Below, piece by piece: positions 1 to 8,020 of a stretch of 11,685 nucleotides of DNA. Each line of letters opens with the position of its first letter. Position 1 is the stretch's first letter. Source of the DNA: Actinomycetota bacterium (lineage in GTDB: Bacteria; Actinomycetota; Acidimicrobiia; Acidimicrobiales; Ilumatobacteraceae). The translations under genes and the position numbers were made by a program. The notes below the pieces were generated by a model. That model had not been told where the DNA came from and searched no databases. It saw only the letters and a list, made by a program, of their open reading frames with translations. The stretch is from the NCBI GenBank assembly GCA_009704425.1, contig WLEG01000032.1:1-11685 (forward strand), given 5' to 3'.

Positions 1-788
1 ACACCCACCAACGTGAGACCGACCCCGACGAACACCGCCGCCACCCCGGCCTCGGTGAGATCGAAACGGTCGCCGGCCAACAACGAGAACGTGGACTCGA
101 AACCGCTGAACGCCACGATGGCGGTGAAGCCCGCCACCGCCAAGCCCCACAGCCGAACCTTGCCGACGTCCGCGTCGCGAAGTTCGCGCGCCGCCCGACG
201 CGCCTCCACCGGTCGCGTTTCGGGCAGACGGAAGAAGGCCACGATCGCGTTGATCAAGGCCACCGTTCCGGCCACGTAGAACGGCAGATGCTCGCCACCC
301 AGGGCCGCGAGTCCACCCAGGGCCGGACCCACCACGAATCCCACGCCGAACGCCGCCCCGAGAAGTCCGAGCAGTCGCGGACGCTGGTGGGGCGGGGCCA
401 CGTCGGTGACGGCGCCTTGAGCGACCGCCACGCTGGCTCCCGAGGCACCGTCGAGGATGCGACCGAGGAACAACACCCACAGCGCACCCGCGGCACCGGT
501 GACGAACGAGCCGATCGCCGTGCCGAGCAACGAGATGAGGATGACGGGCTTGCGACCGATGCGATCGGACAACCGGCCCAGGATCGGCGAGAAGACCAAC
601 TGGGCCAACGAGAACGAGGCGAACAGCAATCCGACCTCGAGTCCGCTGGCGCCGTATCTCTCGGCGTAACGACCGAGGATGGGCACCACGATGCCGAACC
701 CGACCAGATCGAGGGCCACGGTGAGCCAGATGGTGAAGAAACCCTGGGGCAGGGGCTCGCGCGTGGCGGTCTTTTCCCGACGGACCAT
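1..788 (-). CDS. MFS transporter, drug-efflux type (partial; C-terminal part beyond left edge)
   Basis: This is a major facilitator superfamily transporter of the inner membrane, probably a proton-driven antiporter of the TetA/multidrug type. About 262 N-terminal residues are visible, and the C-terminal half lies outside the window. After a short charged N-terminus comes the first membrane helix (about residues 17-38, with the segment DLVGFGIVVPILGRY). The MFS motif A loop, GRLSDRIGRKP, follows at about residues 71-81 between helices 2 and 3. Further hydrophobic segments and the GRILDGASGA stretch typical of helix 4 come next. The ATG is 18 bases after the cysS stop, and a weak ribosome binding site (GGTGA, minus strand of 797-801) sits 8 bases before it, so it is probably cotranscribed with cysS. 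An in-frame GTG at 798-800 lies inside that site and is less likely to be the start. The family is clear; the substrate cannot be told from the sequence. Confidence 0.88.
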   Translation of the reverse strand, partial: MVRREKTATREPLPQGFFTIWLTVALDLVGFGIVVPILGRYAERYGASGLEVGLLFASFSLAQLVFSPILGRLSDRIGRKPVILISLLGTAIGSFVTGAAGALWVLFLGRILDGASGASVAVAQGAVTDVAPPHQRPRLLGLLGAAFGVGFVVGPALGGLAALGGEHLPFYVAGTVALINAIVAFFRLPETRPVEARRAARELRDADVGKVRLWGLAVAGFTAIVAFSGFESTFSLLAGDRFDLTEAGVAAVFVGVGLTLVG

Positions 789-806
789 CGTTGGATTCAC
801 CACGCG

Positions 807-2162
807 TCAGCGACGGACGGTGGTGCCCGCCTTGTTCGTCTCGACGATCCAGCCATCGGCCTGCAGGGCCGCGCGCAACGCGTCGGCGGTGGCGAAGTCC
901 TTGGCCGCGCGGGCCGCGTCCAGGTCGGCGGCCATCTTCAATGTCTCGGCGGGCACGTCGGAGGCCTGCTTCAGATCCAGACCGAACGCCGCGCACATCG
1001 AACGCACCGCGGCCACCAACGCCGGAGCCGAGGCGTCCGACGCGTCGAGCGCGGTGTTGGCCCGACGCACCGTCTCGAACAACAACGCCGACGCCGACGG
1101 CGTGTCGAGATCGTCGTCCATGAACGCGCGGAAGCGGGCGATGACATCGGGGTCCGGATCGGCGTTCGCCACGTGTTGCGAACGGGCGGCGAAAGAATCC
1201 AGGCCACCGAGCGTGTTCACCGCGGCGTCGATGTTGTCCTGGCCGATGCGCACCGGGCTGCGGTAGTGCGTCTGCAACAACACGAGTCGGTACGCGCGCG
1301 GGTCGTAGTGCTGCAGCAGATCGAGCAGATTCGCCACGTTGCCGAGGCTCTTCGACATCTTCTCGCCCTCGGTGTCGACCACGAAACCGTTGTGCATCCA
1401 GTGATTGGCGAACTCGCGGCCCAACGCCACGGCCTGGGCCCGCTCGTTCTCGTGGTGCGGGAACTTCAGGTCCATTCCACCGCAGTGCAGATCGAAGCCG
1501 TCACCCAGGATCGACAGGCTCATCACCACGCACTCGCTGTGCCAACCGGGTCGACCTTCACCCCACGGCGACGGCCACGAGGGTTCGCCGGGCTTGCTGA
1601 ACTTCCACAGGGCGAAGTCCGCCGGATGGCGCTTGTTTCCGGCCCCGAACACCTCGCGATCGCCACCGCCCGAGAGCATGTCGTCCAGGCTCTGGTGGGC
1701 CAACAGGCCGTAATCGGGGACGTTGGGCACGCTGAGGTACACCCCGTCCTCGGTGACGTAGGCGTTGTCACGGTCGATCAGCGTGGTGATCATGTCGACC
1801 ATCTGGTCCACGTACTCCGTGGCGTGGGGAACGTCGGTGGGTCGCAACACGTTCAACTTGCCCATGGCGTCGAACCAGACGTTCTCGCACTTGTGGGTGA
1901 TGTCCTGCCACGGACGACCCTCGCGATTGGCGCGATCGATGATCTTGTCGTCGATGTCGGTGATGTTGGAGACCAGTCGAACCTCGAGCCCGGTCCATTC
2001 GAGATACCGGCGGAGGATGTCGTAGACGAGCGTGGCACGGCCGTGTCCGAGGTGGGGCGGACCGTAGACCGTCGGGCCGCACAAGTAGATCCCCACCTTG
2101 CCCGGGGTGCGCAAACGCAGTTCGCGCACGTCCGAGGTGGCGGTGTCGTACAGCCTGAACAT
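807..2162 (-). CDS. cysS: cysteinyl-tRNA synthetase
   Basis: This class I aminoacyl-tRNA synthetase joins cysteine to tRNA-Cys in the cytoplasm. It has 451 residues, close to the usual bacterial length. The N-terminal catalytic core has the HIGH-type motif as HLGH (residues 37-40) in GPPHLGHGRA, and the KMSKS motif is intact (residues 268-272). The four zinc-binding positions expected for CysRS are all present: Cys28 in YLCGPTVY, Cys211 in WHSEC, and His236 and Glu240 in FPHHENE. The C-terminal part is helical, as in the DALR domain. MshC, the related mycothiol ligase, was considered, but the full length and the C-terminal domain fit CysRS better. The ATG at 2162 has no ribosome binding site and follows a TAGGCT -10 box by 6 bases, so the message is probably leaderless. 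The gene diverges from valS and is followed by an MFS transporter gene. Confidence 0.96.
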   Translation of the reverse strand: MFRLYDTATSDVRELRLRTPGKVGIYLCGPTVYGPPHLGHGRATLVYDILRRYLEWTGLEVRLVSNITDIDDKIIDRANREGRPWQDITHKCENVWFDAMGKLNVLRPTDVPHATEYVDQMVDMITTLIDRDNAYVTEDGVYLSVPNVPDYGLLAHQSLDDMLSGGGDREVFGAGNKRHPADFALWKFSKPGEPSWPSPWGEGRPGWHSECVVMSLSILGDGFDLHCGGMDLKFPHHENERAQAVALGREFANHWMHNGFVVDTEGEKMSKSLGNVANLLDLLQHYDPRAYRLVLLQTHYRSPVRIGQDNIDAAVNTLGGLDSFAARSQHVANADPDPDVIARFRAFMDDDLDTPSASALLFETVRRANTALDASDASAPALVAAVRSMCAAFGLDLKQASDVPAETLKMAADLDAARAAKDFATADALRAALQADGWIVETNKAGTTVRR

Positions 2163-2168
2163 GGTGCG

Positions 2169-2174
2169 AGCCTA
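2169..2174 (-). promoter_or_regulatory. -10 box of the cysS promoter (leaderless start)
   Basis: The minus strand reads TAGGCT here, which fits the actinobacterial TANNNT -10 pattern. Only 6 bases separate it from the cysS ATG, so transcription would start at or next to the A of the start codon. No Shine-Dalgarno sequence lies between. There is no convincing -35 box. Confidence 0.5.
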
Positions 2175-2196
2175 CGCCCCCATGCCGGTCCACCTA

Positions 2197-2202
2197 TAGC
2201 CT
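2197..2202 (+). promoter_or_regulatory. -10 box of the valS promoter (leaderless start)
   Basis: TAGCCT, inside the longer AT-rich word CTATAGCCT, fits TANNNT. Eight bases separate it from the valS ATG, and no purine-rich ribosome binding site precedes that ATG. A leaderless transcript is the simplest reading. The -35 region expected 17 bases upstream (about 2174-2179) has no TTGACA-like match and touches the -10 box of cysS. Confidence 0.5.
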
Positions 2203-2210
2203 TGCCACCC

Positions 2211-4781
2211 ATGGTGTCCATCCCCGACAAGCCCTCACTCGACGGAATCGAGAGCGAGTGGGCGCGCGTATGGGAGACCGAGGGAACCTACGCCTTCGAT
2301 CGTTCCGCGAACCGGGCCGGTGTGTACGCGATCGACACTCCCCCGCCCACGGTGAGTGGTTCGTTGCACATGGGTCACGTCTTCTCGTACACCCACACCG
2401 ACACCATCGCCCGCTTCCAGCGCATGTCGGGCAAGTCGGTCTTCTACCCGATGGGTTGGGACGACAACGGTCTGCCCACCGAGCGTCGCGTCCAGAACTT
2501 CTTCGGCGTGCGTTGCGATCCCAACGTCGCCTACGTCGTCGATTTCCAACCGCCGTTCCGTGGCGATCCGCCCAAGGATCATCAGCCGGTGGCCGTCTCA
2601 CGACCCAACTTCATCGAGTTGTGCGAGGAACTCACCCACGAGGACGAAAAGGTCTTCGAGGACCTGTTCCGACGACTCGGTCTGTCCGTCGATTGGTCGT
2701 TGTTGTACGCCACCATCGACGAGCGCAGTCGACGCGCCAGCCAGCGCGCGTTCCTGCGCAATCTGGCCCGCGGCGAGGCGTACACGCAGGAGGCGCCCAC
2801 GTTGTGGGACGTCGACTTCAAGACCGCGGTCGCCCAGGCCGAACTCGAGGATCGCGAACGGCCCGGCGCGTATCACCAGATCGCCTTCGCGCGCGTCGAC
2901 GGCGGCGCCGACGTCATCATCGACACCACGCGTCCGGTGTTGATCGCGGCGTGCGTCGCCTTGGTGGCCCACCCCGACGACGAGCGCTACAAGCCGCTGT
3001 TCGGAACCAAGGTGCGCACGCCGCTTTACGGCGTCGAGGTCCCGATCATGGCCCACCCGCTGGCCCAACCCGACAAGGGCACCGGCATCGCCATGATCTG
3101 CACCTTCGGCGACGTCACCGACGTCATCTGGTGGCGGGAACTGAATCTTCCCACGCGCGCCATCATCGGTCGCGACGGACGCATCATCGCCACGCCGCCG
3201 AACGGACTGGACTCCGCCGAGGGTCTGGCCGCCTACGAGCAGATCGCCGGGTTGTTCGTCAATCAAGCGCAGAACAAGGTGGTCGAGGCGTTGCGCGAGA
3301 GCGGCGCCATGCTGGGCGAGCCGCGACCGATCACGCATCCGGTCAAGTTCTTCGAGAAGGGCGACCGCCCGCTCGAGATCGTCACCAGCCGTCAGTGGTA
3401 CATCCGCAACGGCGGTCGCGACACGGACCTGCGCACCACCATGCTCGGTCGGGGCGATCAGTTGGTGTGGCATCCCGATCACATGCGCCATCGCTACGCG
3501 AACTGGGTCGAGGGTCTGAACGGCGACTGGCTCATCAGTCGTCAGCGCTACTTCGGAGTGCCCATCCCCGTGTGGTACCCGCTCGACGAGAACGGCGAGG
3601 CGGTTCACGATCGACCGATCATCCCCGACGAATCGTCGTTGCCCATCGACCCGTCCACCGACGTTCCCCCCGGATTCACGGCCGACCAACGCAACGTGGC
3701 CGGCGGCTTCACGGGCGACCCCGACGTGATGGACACCTGGGCCACGTCGTCGCTGTCGCCGCAGATCGCCGGCTGCTGGGAGGATGACGCGGACCTGTTC
3801 GCGCGCGTGTTCCCCATGGATCTGCGTCCGCAAGGACACGACATCATCCGCACCTGGCTGTTCAGCACGGTGGTGCGCTCGCACTTCGAGCACGACTCGC
3901 TGCCGTGGTCGAACGTGGCTCTGTCCGGATGGATCCTCGATCCCGACCGCAAGAAGATGTCCAAGTCCAAGGGCAACGTCGTCACACCGGTGGACCTGTT
4001 CGAGAAGTTCGGCAGCGACGCCGTGCGTTACTGGGCGGCCTCGGCGCGTCCCGGCGTGGACACCGCGTTCAGCGAGGAGCAGATGAAGGTCGGTCGCAAG
4101 CTGGCCACCAAGTTGCTCAACGCCAGCAAGTTCGTGCTCTCGTTCCCCCAGCCCGACGCGAACGCGTCGGCATCGGGCACGGTGACCAACGACGTCGACC
4201 GCGCGATGTTGGCCCGCGTGGCCGACACCGTGAACGAGGCCACCGAAGCGTTCGGTCAGTACGACTACGCGCGGGCGCTCGAGCGAACCGAGGCGCTCTT
4301 CTGGTGGTTCTGCGACGACTACGTGGAGCTCGTGAAAGGTCGCGCCTACGAGAGCCGGGGTCGAGAGCAAGCCGAGTCGGCTCAGCTCGCGTTGCGACTG
4401 GCGCTGTCGGCGATCCAGCGGTTGTTGGCCCCGTTCATCCCCTTCACCACCGAGACCGTGTGGCGTTGGTGGCAGAGCGGATCGGTGCACCGCGCGACGT
4501 GGCCCACCACCGCCGAATTGGGCGCCGTGGGCGACGCCACCCTGATCGACCCCATCGGTGAGGTGCTGGCACAGGTGCGCCGGGCCAAGACCGAGGCCAA
4601 GACCTCCCAGAAGACGCCGGTGGCGTCGGCCGCGGTCACGGGGAGTGCGGCCGAATTGGCGGCGGTCGAAACGGGCAAAGCCGACTTGTCCGAAGCGGGC
4701 AGTGTGCAGGCATGGAGCCTGGTGGAGGGCGCCGGACCGTTGACCGTCACAGTGGTGTTGGCCCCCGCCGAACCCCAATGA
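2211..4781 (+). CDS. valS: valyl-tRNA synthetase, form without C-terminal coiled-coil arm
   Basis: This class I synthetase charges tRNA-Val with valine in the cytoplasm. It has 856 residues. The nucleotide-binding HIGH motif is HMGH (residues 53-56) in PPPTVSGSLHMGH, and the KMSKS motif is intact at about residues 582-586 in DRKKMSKSKGNVV. Between them lies a long insertion expected to be the CP1 editing domain that removes wrongly attached threonine; its TTRP segment is at about residues 240-245. The helical anticodon-binding domain covers roughly residues 650-800. Most bacterial ValRS end in a tRNA-contacting coiled coil. Here the protein ends soon after the anticodon domain with a short segment finishing in VVLAPAEPQ, as in the archaeal-like ValRS group. 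The reading frame stays open upstream through cysS and the transporter gene, but the protein match begins at this ATG, which also fits the -10 box 8 bases before it. Confidence 0.96.
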   Translation: MVSIPDKPSLDGIESEWARVWETEGTYAFDRSANRAGVYAIDTPPPTVSGSLHMGHVFSYTHTDTIARFQRMSGKSVFYPMGWDDNGLPTERRVQNFFGVRCDPNVAYVVDFQPPFRGDPPKDHQPVAVSRPNFIELCEELTHEDEKVFEDLFRRLGLSVDWSLLYATIDERSRRASQRAFLRNLARGEAYTQEAPTLWDVDFKTAVAQAELEDRERPGAYHQIAFARVDGGADVIIDTTRPVLIAACVALVAHPDDERYKPLFGTKVRTPLYGVEVPIMAHPLAQPDKGTGIAMICTFGDVTDVIWWRELNLPTRAIIGRDGRIIATPPNGLDSAEGLAAYEQIAGLFVNQAQNKVVEALRESGAMLGEPRPITHPVKFFEKGDRPLEIVTSRQWYIRNGGRDTDLRTTMLGRGDQLVWHPDHMRHRYANWVEGLNGDWLISRQRYFGVPIPVWYPLDENGEAVHDRPIIPDESSLPIDPSTDVPPGFTADQRNVAGGFTGDPDVMDTWATSSLSPQIAGCWEDDADLFARVFPMDLRPQGHDIIRTWLFSTVVRSHFEHDSLPWSNVALSGWILDPDRKKMSKSKGNVVTPVDLFEKFGSDAVRYWAASARPGVDTAFSEEQMKVGRKLATKLLNASKFVLSFPQPDANASASGTVTNDVDRAMLARVADTVNEATEAFGQYDYARALERTEALFWWFCDDYVELVKGRAYESRGREQAESAQLALRLALSAIQRLLAPFIPFTTETVWRWWQSGSVHRATWPTTAELGAVGDATLIDPIGEVLAQVRRAKTEAKTSQKTPVASAAVTGSAAELAAVETGKADLSEAGSVQAWSLVEGAGPLTVTVVLAPAEPQ

Positions 4782-4795
4782 GGGCTCACCAGCGG

Positions 4796-4801
4796 TAGTT
4801 T
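4796..4801 (+). promoter_or_regulatory. possible -10 box for the LCP-family gene
   Basis: TAGTTT fits TANNNT and lies 9 bases before the GTG at 4811, in the 29-base gap after valS. No ribosome binding site sits at a useful distance from either candidate start; the nearest purine-rich run overlaps the valS stop, about 26 bases upstream of the GTG. A leaderless or near-leaderless transcript is possible, in addition to read-through from valS. Confidence 0.35.
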
Positions 4802-4810
4802 TTGACCCTT

Positions 4811-6175
4811 GTGACCGAGGTTCAGCCGCCCCACGACGACGAACCGATCGTCGGCGACGACACCTTGAACCACCTGTCGGTGTTGCGCCCCGACCCGGCG
4901 CCGAAACGGCGTCGCACGTGGCCCCAGCGACTGGTTCTGGGCGTGAACGTGTTCGCGGTCGTCGCCTGCTTCGGCGCCGCCATCGGCATCTTCTACGGCA
5001 ACGAGAAGGCCAACGACCGTCGCGTGGTGTCCATCATCGGGGCCGAGGGCGGGCCGACGCTCACGTTGCCCAGCACCACGGTGGCCCTCAACGAGGACGG
5101 ATCGACGGCTTCCACCGAAGCTCCCGTCATCGTCGACGTGACGGCGAAGAACTTCCTCATCACGGGTAGCGACAACGGTGCGTGTGTCGATCCCGATTCG
5201 CCGTACGCCGCCGCCTTCGGCAATCGCAACGGTCTCGGTGAGCGCGCCGACACCATCATGATCCTGCGCCTCGACCCCACCACGAACGCCGCCGCGGTGT
5301 TGTCGTTCCCGCGCGACATGTGGGTGCGCATCGGCGGCACCAAGCGCATGGGACGCATCAACAGCGCCTTCAACGCCGACGACCCGAACACCCTCATCCT
5401 CACCATCTGGGACAACTTCGGGATCCTGGCCGACCACTACGTGAACATCGACTTCTGCGCGTTCAAGCAGATCGTCGACGCGGTGGGCGGCGTTCGCGTT
5501 CCGTTCGCCACGCCGGTGCGCGACCGCCACACGAACCTGCTGATCGAGTCGGCCGGCTGCCACACGTTCAGCGGCGAGGAAGGCTTGGCCTACGTTCGCT
5601 CGCGCCACTTCCAGTACTTCGATCCCAAGAAGAAGGAATGGGTGGAGGATCCCGCCTCGGATCGCGGACGCATCTCGCGCCAGCAGGACTTCCTGCGTCG
5701 CGCCATCCAGATGGCCCTCGACAAGAGCGCCGGTAGTCCGGCCGTCGCCAAGCAGTTGATCGATGCCGGCATTCAGAACGTGATCCTCGACGCGAATCTG
5801 ACCACCGGCAAGTTGCTCGAACTGGCCTCGGCCATGAAGAACCTGAATCCGACGACGATGCGCACGTATCAGGTCGAGGGACGGGGCGTGGACAAGAGCG
5901 GTCAGTCGGTGTTGGAGCCCCTGTTGAAGTCCGACAGCATGAAGGCCGTGCTGGCCGTGTTCCAGGGCAAGGCTCGACTGGTGGACGCGCCCGAGCAACT
6001 CTTCGAAATGGCCGCCACCTCGGTCGCCTCGGCCACCACCGCCGCCCCGGGAACGACGGCCCCGGGATCCACCGTCAAGCCGGGTGCCACCACCACGACC
6101 TCGTCGCTCGTTCCGGTCTACGTGGACGAGAACACCTACGGCGTTCTGCCCCCCGACGATCCCGCCTGCCGCTGA
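4811..6175 (+). CDS. LytR-CpsA-Psr (LCP) family cell wall protein
   Basis: LCP proteins attach lipid-linked glycopolymers, such as wall teichoic acid or arabinogalactan, to peptidoglycan on the outer face of the membrane. The 454-residue protein starts with a charged cytoplasmic stretch ending in PKRRR (residues 31-35). One membrane helix follows at about residues 41-62, and the rest should be extracellular. The LCP domain covers roughly residues 145-315. Its marks are RADTIMILRLDP, SFPRDMWV, GRINSAFN, VDAVGGVRVPF, GLAYVRSRH and RGRISRQQDF, which supply the Asp and Arg residues that bind the lipid pyrophosphate in this family. The C-terminal tail from about residue 397 is rich in Ala, Thr and Pro and looks like a flexible wall linker. 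The start could be this GTG or the in-frame TTG at 4802; GTG is preferred for its codon and its distance from the TAGTTT box. Polymer and acceptor are unknown. Confidence 0.92.
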   Translation: MTEVQPPHDDEPIVGDDTLNHLSVLRPDPAPKRRRTWPQRLVLGVNVFAVVACFGAAIGIFYGNEKANDRRVVSIIGAEGGPTLTLPSTTVALNEDGSTASTEAPVIVDVTAKNFLITGSDNGACVDPDSPYAAAFGNRNGLGERADTIMILRLDPTTNAAAVLSFPRDMWVRIGGTKRMGRINSAFNADDPNTLILTIWDNFGILADHYVNIDFCAFKQIVDAVGGVRVPFATPVRDRHTNLLIESAGCHTFSGEEGLAYVRSRHFQYFDPKKKEWVEDPASDRGRISRQQDFLRRAIQMALDKSAGSPAVAKQLIDAGIQNVILDANLTTGKLLELASAMKNLNPTTMRTYQVEGRGVDKSGQSVLEPLLKSDSMKAVLAVFQGKARLVDAPEQLFEMAATSVASATTAAPGTTAPGSTVKPGATTTTSSLVPVYVDENTYGVLPPDDPACR

Positions 6176-6185
6176 ATCGTTTCGA

Positions 6186-7076
6186 CTAGCCCAGCACCTC
6201 GCGCAGAGCGCCGGGAACGTCCGTGGGTCCGTCGATCACGGCCAGTCGCGCCCCCACCTGCCCGGCCAGCACGCGCGCCTCGGCGTCGTCGCCCGCGGGA
6301 GCCAGGATCACCACTTCCTCCAACGACCGGGCGGCGGCCACCACGTCACCTTCCACCGTCGCCCGACAGTCGCTCAACACCACGGTGATGCGACGACCGG
6401 CTCGCGTGCGCGACAACTGCTCGCCCGCCGCGCGCAACGCACCGGCCAGATCGGTGGTGCCGAACCCGCGCAACGACAACACGTCGTTCACCACCTGCTC
6501 CCCCGACTTCGTCGAGTTCTGACTCTTGGCCACCACCACGTCCTTGCCGAAGGCGATCACGCTGTAGTCCTCGGGGCTGCGCCACGCCACCGCGGCCGCC
6601 GCCATGGCCGAGGTCGCCAACGGCTTGCCTCCCATCGAACCACTGCGATCCACCAACAACGCGATCGCCGTCGACGGCCGCACCCAACCACGCACCTTCA
6701 ACGCGTCGGCGTCCACGGCGCGCCCTTCACCACGGGCTCCGATGATCTCCTCCATCGACGCGTCGAGGTCGATGTCGCCGGCCTCGGGGCGATACGGCAT
6801 CGTGGCCATCTTGCCGATGCCCCGTGGTCGCACCGGTCCACGCTTCGACACGTCGAGGAACAACCGGCCCGCCAACCGCTTGGCCAGTTCGCGCAACTTC
6901 GGATCGGTGGCACCGGTGAGATCGGCCAGCAACGCCAGCATCGCGTCGGCGTCCTCCTCCATCGCCTCGTCGACGGCGTCCTCGTCGATCTCGCCCACCT
7001 CGGGTGACACCTGTTCGAACTGCTGGTGCCGCGCCAACTCGCGTCGCGACAACGTCTTCTTGGAGGCTTCGTTCAC
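6186..7076 (-). CDS. VWA-domain protein, partner of the MoxR ATPase
   Basis: This 296-residue cytoplasmic protein has a C-terminal von Willebrand factor A domain. The metal-binding MIDAS site is complete: D-x-S-x-S at residues 143-147 in LLVDRSGSMGG, Thr208 in GFGTTDL, and Asp236 in VVLSDCRAT. The N-terminal half (about residues 1-130) is charged and helical, with an acidic patch near residues 28-44, and I did not match it to a named domain. VWA proteins encoded directly after MoxR ATPases usually act with them in maturing enzyme complexes, as CoxE does with CoxD or NorD with NorQ. It begins 29 bases after the moxR stop, so both are likely in one transcript. The GTG start has only a poor ribosome binding site: GAGG is 2 bases away and AAGGTGA is more distant. 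I found no other in-frame start between it and the moxR stop. It converges with the LCP gene, 10 bases away. The client is unknown. Confidence 0.85.
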   Translation of the reverse strand: MNEASKKTLSRRELARHQQFEQVSPEVGEIDEDAVDEAMEEDADAMLALLADLTGATDPKLRELAKRLAGRLFLDVSKRGPVRPRGIGKMATMPYRPEAGDIDLDASMEEIIGARGEGRAVDADALKVRGWVRPSTAIALLVDRSGSMGGKPLATSAMAAAAVAWRSPEDYSVIAFGKDVVVAKSQNSTKSGEQVVNDVLSLRGFGTTDLAGALRAAGEQLSRTRAGRRITVVLSDCRATVEGDVVAAARSLEEVVILAPAGDDAEARVLAGQVGARLAVIDGPTDVPGALREVLG

Positions 7077-7105
7077 CGCCTCGTCGGCGGCGTCACCTTG
7101 CTTGG

Positions 7106-8020
7106 CTACCGGGTCGCCCCCGACGGGGCGCTCGCTTTTCCCGACTCACCGACCGGCGCGGGATTGAACACCTCGTTCCACAACTCGGTGATGATGTCCT
7201 CACTGGTGCGCGAACTTCCCTCGCGGACTCGCACGCGACCCGACAACGCCACCAACGCCGCGTCCAACGACACGGCCGGATCGTTCACGGTGGACGCGCG
7301 CACCGCCGCCAACGACGAGGCGACGGCGGTCATGTCGATCGCACCGCGCACGGACGAGCCCACGCGCAGATCGGCGTGAGCGCGCGTGCGTCGGACCAAC
7401 TCGACCGTCTTGTCCAACCAACCGCCGGGCAGTCCGTCCACACCGCGCGCGGCGATGCGCGTCTCGACCTCGGCCGACTGGTACCCGACCGAGACGCGGC
7501 ACACACGGTCGTACACCGCACCACTGATGCGCGCGGTGCCCACGGCGTCGAACGGGTTCATGGCGGCCACCAATCGGAATCCGGGGTTGGCGGCGACTCG
7601 TCCGAAACGCGGCACGTTCAGTTCGCCCTCGCTCATGACGGTGATGAGCACGTTGAGCGTCTCTTCCGGGATGCGGTTGATCTCCTCGACGTACAGCAAC
7701 GAACCGTCGCGCATGGCAGTCACCAGCGGGCCGTCGACGAAGACGTCGGCCTCGTAGCCCTCGGTCAGCACGCGCGCGGGGTCGAAGTGACCGACCAATC
7801 GGGCGGGGGTCAACTCGGCGTTGCCCTCGACGAACACGAAACCGATTCCGAGACCACCGGCCACCGCGCGCAACAACGTGCTCTTTCCGGTCCCGGGCGG
7901 ACCCTCGAGCAACACGTGCCGATCGGCGTCGAGCGCCGCCACCACCAGTTCCACCTCGCGGCGACGACCGATGACGACGTCGTCGAGCGACGCGATGAGC
8001 TCGGAGATCGGTGTGGTCAC
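7106..8020 (-). CDS. MoxR-family AAA+ ATPase
   Basis: This 304-residue chaperone-like ATPase uses ATP hydrolysis to remodel or activate a protein partner, typically with a VWA protein. Walker A is GPPGTGKS (residues 40-47). Walker B is LLYVEEIN (residues 108-115), which has Glu112 where most relatives have Asp and keeps the catalytic Glu113. Sensor 1 is Asn155 in VAAMNPFD, and the Arg of sensor 2 is probably Arg225 in VGSSVRGA. The tail after residue 285 is short and low in complexity. The GTG start overlaps the TGA of the upstream alcohol dehydrogenase in the 4-base word GTGA. The reading frame continues upstream to 8215 through the dehydrogenase, but similarity to MoxR begins only with TTPISELIASLDDVVIGR, so this start is favoured. 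The overlap implies translational coupling with the dehydrogenase. The VWA gene follows. Its target is not shown by the sequence. Confidence 0.9.
   Translation of the reverse strand: MTTPISELIASLDDVVIGRRREVELVVAALDADRHVLLEGPPGTGKSTLLRAVAGGLGIGFVFVEGNAELTPARLVGHFDPARVLTEGYEADVFVDGPLVTAMRDGSLLYVEEINRIPEETLNVLITVMSEGELNVPRFGRVAANPGFRLVAAMNPFDAVGTARISGAVYDRVCRVSVGYQSAEVETRIAARGVDGLPGGWLDKTVELVRRTRAHADLRVGSSVRGAIDMTAVASSLAAVRASTVNDPAVSLDAALVALSGRVRVREGSSRTSEDIITELWNEVFNPAPVGESGKASAPSGATR

Noticed and set aside
807..2162. MshC, the cysteine ligase of mycothiol synthesis.
   Set aside because: The length, the HCGGMDLKFPHHENE region and the C-terminal helical domain fit a true cysteinyl-tRNA synthetase.
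288..2210. Open frame continuous with valS for 641 codons upstream of the valS ATG, antisense to cysS and the transporter gene.
   Set aside because: The translation is low-complexity, Arg/Gly/His/Val-rich and matches no family, while both minus-strand genes here are clear. ValRS similarity begins at 2211. It is a product of GC-rich third codon positions.
2598..4778. 726-codon open frame on the minus strand, antisense to valS.
   Set aside because: It mirrors a well-supported synthetase gene in the opposite frame, has no recognisable domain and has the composition typical of antisense frames in GC-rich DNA.
4382..5998. 538-codon minus-strand frame across the end of valS and the LCP gene.
   Set aside because: It crosses two well-supported plus-strand genes and its translation is a repetitive mix of Val, His, Arg and Gly with no domain.
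6176..6185. Bidirectional terminator between the convergent LCP and VWA genes.
   Set aside because: The gap is only 10 bases and neither it nor the adjoining gene ends show a convincing hairpin with a T run on either strand.
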